Shown here one piece after another: positions 19,915-28,366 of a DNA stretch of 64,000 nucleotides. The DNA comes from Microbacterium sp. LWO12-1.2 (lineage in GTDB: Bacteria > Actinomycetota > Actinomycetes > Actinomycetales > Microbacteriaceae), in assembly GCF_040675875.1 (NCBI RefSeq), contig NZ_JBEGII010000001.1:558001-622000 (forward strand). The letters are read 5' to 3'. Position 1 is the first letter of the stretch; each line of letters begins with the position of its first letter. The notes beneath the pieces were generated by a model, which was given only the letters and a program-made list of their open reading frames with translations, did no database searches and had not been told where the DNA came from. A program made the translations under genes and the position numbers.

Positions 19915-19917
19915 CGC

Positions 19918-20871
19918 ATGACCGATTCCCCCGAGAACGCCACTCGCCGTGTCCCCTGGCTGGCCGTGATCGCGTTCGTCGTGCTCGCGTGCGGTCTCGC
20001 CTGGCTCGTCGCGCTTCCGCTCTGGCTCGGGAACGGGCTGGCTGAGCCCTTCACCGCCGTGCTGCTTCCGGTCATGATGTGGACTCCGGCGGTCGCCGCA
20101 CTCATCGTCACTTTCGCGATGCGCGTTCCTGCGCGGGGCGACCGGGTGCGGTTCCTGGGCCTCTGGCCCTTGCGTCCGGCCAAGCGCGTCGTCTGGATGC
20201 TCGTGCTCGCGTGGCTCGTGCCCCCACTGCTGGTCGGCGCGAGCATCCTGGTGGCTGCGGCGCTCGGCTTCGTGACGCTCGACCCCACGTTCGTGGGTCT
20301 GTCTGCCCAGCTGGCGCAGGCGCTTCCCGAGGGGACTCCGATGCCGCCCATCGAGGTCGTCGTGGTCGCGCAGCTTGCGATCATCCCCGTCGGCGCACTC
20401 TTCAACAGCATCTTCGCCTTCGGTGAGGAGCTGGGGTGGCGCGGATGGCTCGTTCCGGCGCTGCGACCCCTCGGCACTTGGCCGACGCTGCTCCTCAGCG
20501 GAGCGATCTGGGGCTTCTGGCACAGCCCGGTGATCCTCCTCGGCTACAACTTCGGCCGCACCGACATCACGGGCGTGCTGTTCATGATCGGCGGCTGCGT
20601 GGCCTGGGGCATCCTGCTCGGCTGGCTGCGTCTGCGCTCGGCATCCGTCTGGCCTGCGGTCATCGCCCATGGATCTCTGAATGCGGCCGGGGGGCTCGTC
20701 CTGCTCTTCGCGGCGTCGCAGCCCGATCTCGCCCTCGCCGGACCGCTCGGCGTCGCCGCATGGATCGTGATCGCGGTCGTCGTCGTGGTGCTGGTGCTGA
20801 CCGGTCAGTTCCGCCAGCAGCCCGAACTCGCGGGGACCCGCGGCCGTCTGCTGTCGCCGCCGCGCTCCTGA
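19918..20871 (+). CDS. CPBP-family intramembrane glutamic endopeptidase
   Basis: The 317-residue membrane protein of the CAAX-protease/bacteriocin-processing (Abi) family carries all three motifs: EELGWRGWLVPAL (two glutamates and arginine), FWHSPVILLGYNF and HGSLNA. About eight membrane segments are visible. It is the third gene of the GntR operon, three bases after the DUF1648 gene. Members act in peptide processing, bacteriocin self-immunity or as scaffolds. The substrate here is unknown. Confidence 0.86.
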   Translation: MTDSPENATRRVPWLAVIAFVVLACGLAWLVALPLWLGNGLAEPFTAVLLPVMMWTPAVAALIVTFAMRVPARGDRVRFLGLWPLRPAKRVVWMLVLAWLVPPLLVGASILVAAALGFVTLDPTFVGLSAQLAQALPEGTPMPPIEVVVVAQLAIIPVGALFNSIFAFGEELGWRGWLVPALRPLGTWPTLLLSGAIWGFWHSPVILLGYNFGRTDITGVLFMIGGCVAWGILLGWLRLRSASVWPAVIAHGSLNAAGGLVLLFAASQPDLALAGPLGVAAWIVIAVVVVVLVLTGQFRQQPELAGTRGRLLSPPRS

Positions 20872-20874
20872 CCG

Positions 20875-20910
20875 CGCCGTGGGAGGGGCCTTGACGCCCC
20901 TCCCACGGCG
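20875..20910 (+). terminator. Strong terminator of the GntR operon
   Basis: A perfect 15-bp stem, CGCCGTGGGAGGGGC (20875-20889) and GCCCCTCCCACGGCG (20896-20910), has a 6-base loop and begins four bases after the CPBP stop. It has no T-run. It is the strongest hairpin of its size seen in this region. Confidence 0.85.
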
Positions 20911-20925
20911 GGGTTTGCTGGGCAG

Positions 20926-21585
20926 ATGGAACCCACCGCTGAAGCCTGGTCCCTCACCGACGCCTATCTGACCGAAGTCCTGGTCGGTCATGATCCCGCC
21001 CTCGAGGCCGCGCTCGCCGCGCAGCGCAACGCGGGGATGCCCGCCATCGAAGTCGCGCCGGTCGCCGGAAAACTGCTGCAGCTGCTCGCGCGCATCAGCG
21101 GTGCGCGCCGTGTGCTCGAGATCGGCACCCTCGGCGGATACTCGACGATCTGGCTCGCCCGCGCAGTGGGGCCGGGAGGGAAGGTCGTGACGGTCGAGGC
21201 GGAGGCCGCCAACGCCGCTGTCGCGCGGGCGAGCATCGATGCGGCCGGCGTCGGTGATCGCGTCGACATCCGCATCGGACGAGGAGCCGACGTCCTGCCC
21301 ACACTGGTCGGCGGATTCGACCTGGTCTTCATCGACGCCGACAAGGAATCCAACACGATCTACCTCGACTGGGCGGCGAAGCTCGGACACCCCGGGACCG
21401 TGGTCGTGCTCGACAACATCGGCAGGGAAGGAGAGATCGTGCGCGACGACTCCGACGATTCGAAGGTGATCGGCACGAGGGACGGCCTGCGGATGCTGGG
21501 GGAGGACCCGCGCTTCGACGCCACCGCCCTGCAGACCGTCGGTGCGAAGGGATGGGACGGCGTCGCGCTCGCCGTCGTCCTCTGA
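20926..21585 (+). CDS. O-methyltransferase (methyltransferase 3 family)
   Basis: SAM-dependent class I methyltransferase of 219 residues, similar in layout to catechol / caffeoyl-CoA O-methyltransferases. The SAM motif is VLEIGTLGGYSTIWLARA. The metal-binding region is FIDADKESNTIYLDWA, followed by VVVLDNIGREGEI. ATG 20926 follows TTTGCT plus six bases directly after the upstream terminator. The gene seems to be transcribed alone. The acceptor substrate cannot be inferred. Confidence 0.9.
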   Translation: MEPTAEAWSLTDAYLTEVLVGHDPALEAALAAQRNAGMPAIEVAPVAGKLLQLLARISGARRVLEIGTLGGYSTIWLARAVGPGGKVVTVEAEAANAAVARASIDAAGVGDRVDIRIGRGADVLPTLVGGFDLVFIDADKESNTIYLDWAAKLGHPGTVVVLDNIGREGEIVRDDSDDSKVIGTRDGLRMLGEDPRFDATALQTVGAKGWDGVALAVVL

Positions 21586-21614
21586 GTACCCGATCGCTGC
21601 GGTGCAGGCCCCTC

Positions 21615-21699
21615 GCTTCCCCGGATAGGTCCGTCGCCTCCCCGGATGGGTCCGTCGCCTCCCCGGACGGGTCCGTCGCCTCCCCGGGATGGGTCCCTG
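21615..21699 (+). repeat. Four tandem copies of a 21-base unit upstream of eno
   Basis: Units start at 21615, 21636, 21657 and 21678. The consensus is GCCTCCCCGGATGGGTCCGTC. The first unit has two changes, the third has one, and the last runs into the palindromic repeat. It contains no spacers, so it is not CRISPR. Confidence 0.85.
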
Positions 21700-21713
21700 A
21701 GCCTGTCGAAGGG
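21695..21713. repeat. Palindromic repeat copy at the eno promoter
   Basis: CCCTGAGCCTGTCGAAGGG, identical to 10500-10518 in ppc. It ends six bases before the eno -10 hexamer and so covers the -35 region. Confidence 0.8.
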
Positions 21714-21719
21714 TCGGGC

Positions 21720-21725
21720 TAGACT
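21720..21725 (+). promoter_or_regulatory. Predicted eno -10 hexamer
   Basis: TAGACT, giving a transcript start near 21732 and a leader of about 49 bases with AAGGAG before the GTG. No good -35 hexamer exists; that position is filled by the palindromic repeat. Confidence 0.55.
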
Positions 21726-21765
21726 GGGCGCGGATCGACGACGCTCCACACAACGTTTTCCCTGA

Positions 21766-23061
<1,296 letters not shown>

Positions 23062-23089
23062 GCGCAGCTGAGACAGAAGTAGCCGCGCA

Positions 23090-23132
23090 GCGGCTTGACC
23101 GAGTCGCCCCACGGGCGACGTGACCAAGCCGC
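23090..23132 (+). terminator. Two-tier hairpin between eno and ftsB
   Basis: An outer 8-bp stem, GCGGCTTG (23090-23097) and CAAGCCGC (23125-23132), encloses an inner 7-bp stem, GTCGCCC (23103-23109) and GGGCGAC (23113-23119). It has no T-run and lies just before the ftsB ribosome site, so it may be an attenuator or an mRNA-stability element rather than a full terminator. Confidence 0.55.
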
Positions 23133-23161
23133 CAGCGCAGCGGCAGAACGAAGGAGGGGCC

Positions 23162-23725
23162 GTGGCACGACGACCGGCTCCTCCTTCGTCGTCTCCGGCG
23201 AAAGCGTCTCCGGTGAAGACTCCCGCGGCGAAACCTGCCTCCTCGTCATCGCCACGGAGGTCCCGGCCGGCCGGCAAGGGGGCAGAGAGTCCCCGCGTCG
23301 ATGTACGCGAATGGGCGTCCGGCATCCGCCTCTCGGCGTTCTCGGTCATCATGCTCTCGTTGGTCGTTCTGGGCGCGTGGGTGCTCGTGCCGACGCTGGG
23401 CACGTTCATCGACCAGCGTCAGAAGATAGCTGCCCTCGAGGCGTCCGTGCAGGTGAGCGAAAGTCAGATCGCTGCTCTCGAGCAGGAGCGCGAACGGTGG
23501 CAGGATCCGGCCTACATCACCACTCAGGCGCGTGAGCGGCTGTACTACGTCAAGCCTGGCGAGGTCGTCTACCTCATCGACAACGACCTCGACCCCGCAG
23601 CTCTCCCGCGGGAGCAGGATCCGGTGAGTGACACGCTCGAGGAGAAGCCCGCCGACTGGATGCCCCAGTTGCTGCGCACCCTCACCTCTGCGGGGCTCAG
23701 CGAGACCGCCGCGGTCGCGCCCTGA
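23162..23725 (+). CDS. ftsB: Septum formation initiator FtsB/DivIC
   Basis: Bitopic division protein of 187 residues. It has a long Ala/Pro/Ser/Lys-rich cytoplasmic tail (1-50), one membrane helix (about 57-77), a short coiled coil (82-115) and the family motif AYITTQARERLYYVKPGEV (here DPAYITTQARERLYYVKPGE). It would act with FtsL and FtsQ at the septum. GTG 23162 is chosen for its AAGGAGG site six bases upstream, rather than the ATG at 23120. Its position after eno is conserved in actinobacteria. Confidence 0.92.
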   Translation: MARRPAPPSSSPAKASPVKTPAAKPASSSSPRRSRPAGKGAESPRVDVREWASGIRLSAFSVIMLSLVVLGAWVLVPTLGTFIDQRQKIAALEASVQVSESQIAALEQERERWQDPAYITTQARERLYYVKPGEVVYLIDNDLDPAALPREQDPVSDTLEEKPADWMPQLLRTLTSAGLSETAAVAP

Positions 23726-23772
23726 CCGCGCGCTCGGAGCATCCTCTCGGCAGCCTCCCCTACGCTGGAGGG

Positions 23773-24309
23773 GTGACCACGCCGCCTTTCCCTGCCCCGA
23801 CCTCCGCCGAGCTCGCCGTCGTCTCCGCTCAGCTCGGACGCACGGCCCGTGGCGTCGTCGGGATCGCCGCGCGATGCGTGTGCGGTAATCCGACCGTGGT
23901 CGCGACCACCCCGCGGCTGCCTGACGGCACGCCGTTCCCCACGTTCTACTATCTGACGCACCCGGCGGCCACTGCGGCGATGTCGACGCTCGAGGCGACG
24001 CAGATCATGCCAGAGCTCGCCGCGCTCCTCGCTGAGGATGAGTCGGTCGCGGCCGCATACCTCGCCGCGCACCAGGCGTATCTCGCCGACCGCGCGCAGT
24101 TCGGCGACGTCTCCGAGATCGACGGCATCTCCGCGGGCGGCATGCCGACCCGCGTGAAGTGCCTGCACGCACTCGCCGGCCACGCCCTTGCGGCAGGTCC
24201 CGGAGTGAACCCGATCGGCGATGAGGCGCTTGCGCGCGCATCCTGGTCGCCCGAACGCTGCGGGTGCGACGACCCCGGTGCGGCCACGCGCGACGAGCCG
24301 GACGCATGA
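23773..24309 (+). CDS. DUF501 protein
   Basis: The 178-residue member of DUF501 is found next to ftsB in most actinobacteria. Cys-containing GIAARCVCGNPTVVATTPRLPDGTPFPTFYY and a C-terminal CGC (RCGCD) suggest possible metal binding, though this is unproven. GTG 23773 follows TACGCT plus six bases, a leaderless start. The stop overlaps the next gene's ATG (ATGA). The biochemical function is unknown. Confidence 0.9.
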   Translation: MTTPPFPAPTSAELAVVSAQLGRTARGVVGIAARCVCGNPTVVATTPRLPDGTPFPTFYYLTHPAATAAMSTLEATQIMPELAALLAEDESVAAAYLAAHQAYLADRAQFGDVSEIDGISAGGMPTRVKCLHALAGHALAAGPGVNPIGDEALARASWSPERCGCDDPGAATRDEPDA

Positions 24310-25601
24310 TCCGGCGGCGGATGCTGCGCAGCGTCGTCGCCATCGCGGCGGTGACGGCATCCGTCCTGCTGCTCGGGGCGACGGCGACACCGGGACCCGT
24401 CGCGGATGATCCGACCGACCCCGTGCGCGCGTCGGAGTACTGGCTCGACGGCGCTCGCATCCGAGAGGCCTGGCAGACCACGCGCGGCGAGGGTGTCACG
24501 ATTGCCGTCATCGACACCGGCATCGGAATCGTCCCCTCGACATTCGGCGACGCTGTGGTCGGCGGAACCGATGTCTCGGGAGCCGGAACGCCGGATGGCC
24601 GTACCCCGCTCGGAGCGATCGACGGCAACCATGGCTCCTGGGTGGCGTCCCTCGCTGCCGGACGCGGTGCAGCGGACGGCACCGGCATGATCGGTGTGGC
24701 ACCGGAGGCGAACCTGCTCTCCATCTCGGTCGGTTTCGGCTCGGCTGCTGCCGTCCCCTTCACCGAGCAGGTCGCCAAGGGTATGCGCTGGGCCGTGGAC
24801 AACGGCGCCGACGTCATCAACCTCTCCTTCACCACGAACACGCTCGACTGGGATGAGAGCTGGGACGACGCGTTCCTCTACGCCTTCGAGCATGACGTCG
24901 TGGTGGTCGTCGCGGCGGGGAACCGGGGGAGCGGTACGAGCATCATCGGCGCCCCGGCCACGATCCCCGGTGTGCTCACGGTCGCCGGCGTCGACCAGAC
25001 GGGGACGGCGAGCATCGAAGCGTCGACCCAGGGCATCGCGATCGGGATCTCCGCGCCCAGCGAAGGGTTGCTGGGGGTGTCCGCCGACGGCAAGCTGGCC
25101 TCGTGGAGCGGCACCAGTGGTGCGGCTCCGATCGTCGCGGGTATTGCGGCGCTCATCCGCTCCGCGCACCCCGACATCAAGGCCATCGACGTCATCAATC
25201 GCATCATCAAGACGGCGATCCCGGTGGACGGTGCCGAGAAGCCCAGCGATCCGCTCTACGGCTACGGGCTGGTGGACGCGGCAGCCGCGATCGACGCGAA
25301 CCTTCCCGCCGTCGACAAGAACCCGATGGGCGACCTCGCCGAATGGGTGCGGCTCTTCCGTCGCGCCGAGGCCGAGCCGCTGCCGGAACAGACCATCGCG
25401 CCGGTGCAGATACCGCCTCTGCCGGATGCCGATGCGCCGACCGAAGCCGGTTCACCGCTGCTTCCCAGTGCTGATTCACTGCGCTACGGTACCCTGCCGC
25501 TCGTCGCGCTCACAGTCCCTGGTATCCTGATAGCGCTTGGCGTCACCGCTGCTGCCCGGCGCATCCGATCGGCGCGCTCTCTTCGCACGCCAAAACCCTG
25601 A
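24306..25601 (+). CDS. Membrane-anchored subtilisin-like (S8) serine protease, mycosin-like
   Basis: Secreted protease of 431 residues. It has a signal peptide (about 1-28, RRRMLRS then hydrophobic), the catalytic triad Asp70 (VIDTGIG), His109 (NHGSWVA) and Ser271 (SGTSGAAP), and oxyanion Asn206 (AAGN). A proline-rich linker and one C-terminal membrane helix with a basic tail (ARRIRSARS) complete it. This layout matches actinobacterial mycosins, but no type VII secretion genes are visible here. It is translationally coupled to DUF501, where ppx is found in many relatives. Confidence 0.88.
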   Translation: MIRRRMLRSVVAIAAVTASVLLLGATATPGPVADDPTDPVRASEYWLDGARIREAWQTTRGEGVTIAVIDTGIGIVPSTFGDAVVGGTDVSGAGTPDGRTPLGAIDGNHGSWVASLAAGRGAADGTGMIGVAPEANLLSISVGFGSAAAVPFTEQVAKGMRWAVDNGADVINLSFTTNTLDWDESWDDAFLYAFEHDVVVVVAAGNRGSGTSIIGAPATIPGVLTVAGVDQTGTASIEASTQGIAIGISAPSEGLLGVSADGKLASWSGTSGAAPIVAGIAALIRSAHPDIKAIDVINRIIKTAIPVDGAEKPSDPLYGYGLVDAAAAIDANLPAVDKNPMGDLAEWVRLFRRAEAEPLPEQTIAPVQIPPLPDADAPTEAGSPLLPSADSLRYGTLPLVALTVPGILIALGVTAAARRIRSARSLRTPKP

Positions 25602-25621
25602 CTCCAAGGAGTTGTCCCCCT

Positions 25622-27142
25622 GTGCCCAAGATTCTGATTGTCGGTGGCGGCTACGCCGGTTTCTACACCGCATGGAAGCTCGAGAAGCACCTCCGCAAGG
25701 GTGAGGCCGAGGTCACCATGGTCGACCCGCTGCCGTACATGACGTACCAGCCCTTCCTGCCTGAGGTCGCCGCCGGTTCGATCGAAGCCCGCCACTCCGT
25801 GGTCGCGCACCGTCGTCACCTGAAGCGCACCAACGTGCTCACGGCGAAGGTGACGAACATCAATCACGCCGAGAAGACGGCGACGATCACGCCGCCGGTG
25901 GGGGACCCGTACGAGTTCTCGTACGACCAGATCGTCGTGACCGCCGGTGCGGTCTCGCGCACGTTCCCGATCCCGGGCATCGCCGACAACGCGATCGGCC
26001 TGAAGACGATCGAAGAGGCCGTCGCGATCCGCGACCGCGTCATGTCGAACTTCGACAAGGCGGCGTCGCTGCCGGCCGGTCCGGAGCGCGACCGTCTGCT
26101 CACCGTCGTCGTCGTCGGCGGTGGCTTCGCCGGCATCGAGGTGTTCGCCGAGCTCCGCTCGCTGGCCTCCGCGCTGGTGGGTAAGTACCCGCAGCTGCGC
26201 TTCGAGGACACGCACTTCCACCTGATCGAGGCCATGGGGCGCATCATGCCCGAGGTCTCGCTGCAGACGAGCGAGTGGGTCCTCAAGGACCTCGCCAAGC
26301 GGGGCGCCAATGTGCACCTCGACACGCAGCTGACCAGCGCGGTCGACGGCAACGTCGAGCTCTCGACGGGCGAGGTCATCCCGACCGACGTCATCGTCTG
26401 GACTGCGGGTGTCATGGCCAACCCGACCGTCGTGCGCGGCGGAGATCTGCCGGTCGAAGAGCGTGGTCGCATCCAGACCCGCGCCGACCTGCGCGTCGGA
26501 ACGCCTGAGGCCTTCGTCGAGGGCGCCTGGGCCGCCGGTGACGTCTCGGCCGTCCCTGACCTGTCGGGTGGTGGCGTCGGCGGCTTCTGCGTGCCGAACG
26601 CCCAGCACGCCGTGCGTCAGGCGAAGCTGCTCGCGAAGAACATCGTCGCTGTGCTCCGTGGAGAGAACCCCAAGGAGTACTTCCACAAGAACATGGGCGC
26701 TGTCGCCGGTCTCGGCCTGTACAACGGCGTCTTCCAGTCCGGCAAGATCGCGCTCAAGGGCTTCGTCGCCTGGGTCGCGCACCGTGGTTACCACGGTCTC
26801 GCGATGCCGACGTGGGAGCGCAAGTTCCGCGTGATCTGGGGCTGGTGGAACAACCTGTGGCTCGGCCGCGATCTCGTGAACCTCGAGACCGTGCAGAACC
26901 CGCGTTACGTCTTCGAGGAGTTCGCCGCCCGTCCGCGTCCGGCCGCTGACGCAGCGCCCGCCGCCGCACCGGCTGCCGCGAAGGCTCCGGCCGCCGCGAA
27001 GAAGGCTCCCGCGAAGGCCTCCGCTGCCGACAAGGCTGCCGCCGACACGGCCGAGGTCGCTGAGAAGGCGCCGGCCAAGAAGGCTCCGGCGAAGAAGGCT
27101 CCGGCCAAGAAGCCCGTCGCGGAGAAGGCTGCCGCCAAGTAA
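25622..27142 (+). CDS. ndh: Type II NADH dehydrogenase with lysine/alanine-rich tail
   Basis: Single-subunit, non-proton-pumping NADH:menaquinone oxidoreductase at the inner membrane face. The FAD-binding GGGYAGFY is at residue 8 and the NADH-binding GGGFAGIEV near 165. An amphipathic membrane-binding region includes GYHGLAMPTWERKFRVIWGW. The last 70 residues (437-506) are Ala/Lys/Pro-rich with repeated APAKK units, resembling histone-H1-like tails and unusual for this enzyme. The GTG start has AAGGAG ten bases upstream. A strong terminator follows. Confidence 0.93.
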   Translation: MPKILIVGGGYAGFYTAWKLEKHLRKGEAEVTMVDPLPYMTYQPFLPEVAAGSIEARHSVVAHRRHLKRTNVLTAKVTNINHAEKTATITPPVGDPYEFSYDQIVVTAGAVSRTFPIPGIADNAIGLKTIEEAVAIRDRVMSNFDKAASLPAGPERDRLLTVVVVGGGFAGIEVFAELRSLASALVGKYPQLRFEDTHFHLIEAMGRIMPEVSLQTSEWVLKDLAKRGANVHLDTQLTSAVDGNVELSTGEVIPTDVIVWTAGVMANPTVVRGGDLPVEERGRIQTRADLRVGTPEAFVEGAWAAGDVSAVPDLSGGGVGGFCVPNAQHAVRQAKLLAKNIVAVLRGENPKEYFHKNMGAVAGLGLYNGVFQSGKIALKGFVAWVAHRGYHGLAMPTWERKFRVIWGWWNNLWLGRDLVNLETVQNPRYVFEEFAARPRPAADAAPAAAPAAAKAPAAAKKAPAKASAADKAAADTAEVAEKAPAKKAPAKKAPAKKPVAEKAAAK

Positions 27143-27160
27143 TCTCCTGCGCTTCACATC

Positions 27161-27192
27161 GAAAGGCCCTTCCCGCTCGGGGAGGGCCTTTC
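27161..27192 (+). terminator. Terminator of ndh
   Basis: GAAAGGCCCTTCCC and GGGGAGGGCCTTTC (one G-U pair) form a 14-bp stem with a 4-base loop, followed by GTGTTCCC. Confidence 0.85.
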
Positions 27193-27235
27193 GTGTTCCC
27201 TGGCGTGCTCGGAGGAGATGCATAACTCTGACCGA

Positions 27236-27241
27236 TAGTCT
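27236..27241 (+). promoter_or_regulatory. Predicted promoter of the manganese-riboswitch transcript
   Basis: TAGTCT lies about seven bases before the first riboswitch base, so transcription would start at the aptamer. No clear -35 is seen. Confidence 0.5.
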
Positions 27242-27245
27242 CGGC

Positions 27246-27345
27246 CGAGCAAGGGGAGTACTCCCGTCTGCGGCGCAGTCGTCACTACGGACATGTCATC
27301 GTGTCCCGGCCCGCCGGCCCGAGAGGGTGGAGGAGACCTTGGCGT
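27246..27345 (+). ncRNA. Predicted yybP-ykoY (Mn2+-sensing) riboswitch
   Basis: The stretch has the hallmark AAGGGGAGTA (27251-27260) of loop L1 and, about 75 bases later, GAGACCTTG (27333-27341), matching the L3 segment. CAAGG (27250-27254) and CCTTG (27337-27341) pair as P1. Between them are GTCGTCA and ACGGAC, also seen in this family. A five-pair hairpin, CTTCG (27411-27415) with CGAAG (27421-27425), covers the ribosome site of the following gene, a plausible expression platform. The family is known to bind Mn2+ and activate metal-export or membrane-protein genes. Assigned by eye; a covariance-model score is needed. Confidence 0.75.
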
Positions 27346-27434
27346 CCGCCTCGCGGACCGCCGTGGTCACCCCTGCCGTCGTGCCGACGTGGAGGCTCCC
27401 CGCTGGTCCGCTTCGCTCCACGAAGGGATCACCC

Positions 27435-28298
27435 ATGGGAAAGCTCTCCCGCCTCCTCGGCCTGGCCACAGAGGCCCTCGACAAGACCACCGGTTCGACG
27501 CGTGCTCAGGGCGGTGGGGCATCGCGCTCGACCGATTGGGGCGACCTGGGACGTCGGGCGGCCGACGTCGTGCGGGGTTCCTCCGAGACGCCTCCCGGTC
27601 GGGACGCGACTCAGGGAGTGCGTCCGATGGCGGCCGACCCGTACGCGCCCCCGCCCGCCGCCGGTGCGCCTGCGACCGTGAGCCGGGTGAGCGCGGGTGC
27701 ATCGGTGTCAGAGGCGGACCGCGCGGCGATCGCGCGCTACGACTACCTTCTCCGCACGGCCGATCCTGCACAGGTCGAGCGGATCCATCGTGATGCCTTC
27801 GCGCGGTTGACTCCGCAGCAGCGCGAGCACATCGCGGCCAGGATGCGTGAGGAACTCGCACCGGGCGAGCGTCCGCCCTCCTCGTCGTCGGAGGATCTGG
27901 CGCGTGCCGCCGGGCGTTCGGAAGCCATGAACCCCGGGCGCATGCGCGGGCTCCTCTCACGTGTCCGTGGTGGGGGCGCCGGCGGTGCGATGCTCGCGGG
28001 AGGCGCCGCCGTCGGAGTGCTCGGCGCGGTCGCCGGTGGGGCTGCGCTCAGCGCCGTCGCCGCTCCGCTCCTGGAGCAGGCGGCGGGCTTCGGAGTCGAC
28101 TTCGAATCGCTCGCCGCCGGAGTGGATGTCGAGGCGCTGGCCGGCGGAATCGATGTCGAGTCCCTCGCAGGCGGAGCGGAGGGACTGGCCGGATCCGTCG
28201 GGGATACCGTGACAAGTCTCGGCGAGACCGCCTCCGGCTGGGGCGAGCAGCTGGGGAACCTCGGGATTCCCGGGATCGGCGACCTGTTCGGCAGGTGA
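27435..28298 (+). CDS. Unknown protein downstream of the predicted Mn2+ riboswitch
   Basis: A 287-residue protein. The N-terminal third is polar and low-complexity. Residues about 95-145 hold a conserved-looking block, ARYDYLLRTADPAQVERIHR, then LTPQQREHIAARMREEL. A Gly/Ala-rich hydrophobic segment follows near 180-215. The C-terminus has three tandem copies of a unit like G-(V/I)-D-(V/F)-E-(S/A)-L-A-(A/G)-G. Proteins with the RYDYLLRTA block are sometimes labelled cation-transporting ATPases, but no P-type ATPase motif is present. The ATG at 27435 has GAAGGG upstream. The riboswitch suggests a role in manganese handling. Confidence 0.75.
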   Translation: MGKLSRLLGLATEALDKTTGSTRAQGGGASRSTDWGDLGRRAADVVRGSSETPPGRDATQGVRPMAADPYAPPPAAGAPATVSRVSAGASVSEADRAAIARYDYLLRTADPAQVERIHRDAFARLTPQQREHIAARMREELAPGERPPSSSSEDLARAAGRSEAMNPGRMRGLLSRVRGGGAGGAMLAGGAAVGVLGAVAGGAALSAVAAPLLEQAAGFGVDFESLAAGVDVEALAGGIDVESLAGGAEGLAGSVGDTVTSLGETASGWGEQLGNLGIPGIGDLFGR

Positions 28299-28311
28299 AT
28301 GCTGAGCCGGT

Positions 28312-28328
28312 GACTCAGCCGAGTCTTT
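28312..28328 (+). terminator. Hairpin with T-run before dedA
   Basis: GACTC (28312-28316), AGCC, GAGTC (28321-28325) are followed by TTTT. An alternative stem, GCTGAG (28301-28306) with CTCAGC (28314-28319), would exclude it. The T-run merges into TACCAT (28329-28334), a -10 for dedA. Confidence 0.5.
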
Positions 28329-28366
28329 TACCATGTCCCCACAGCCCCTGACAGAGACGAGCCCTC

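Noticed and set aside
21615..21713. Possible CRISPR array
   Set aside because: The 21-base units are directly adjacent with no spacers, and no cas genes are present.
18712..21753. A 1013-codon open frame on the minus strand across the GntR operon and O-methyltransferase
   Set aside because: It is the antisense shadow of four well-supported genes in GC-rich DNA. Its translation is Arg/Gly/Asp-rich with no motif.
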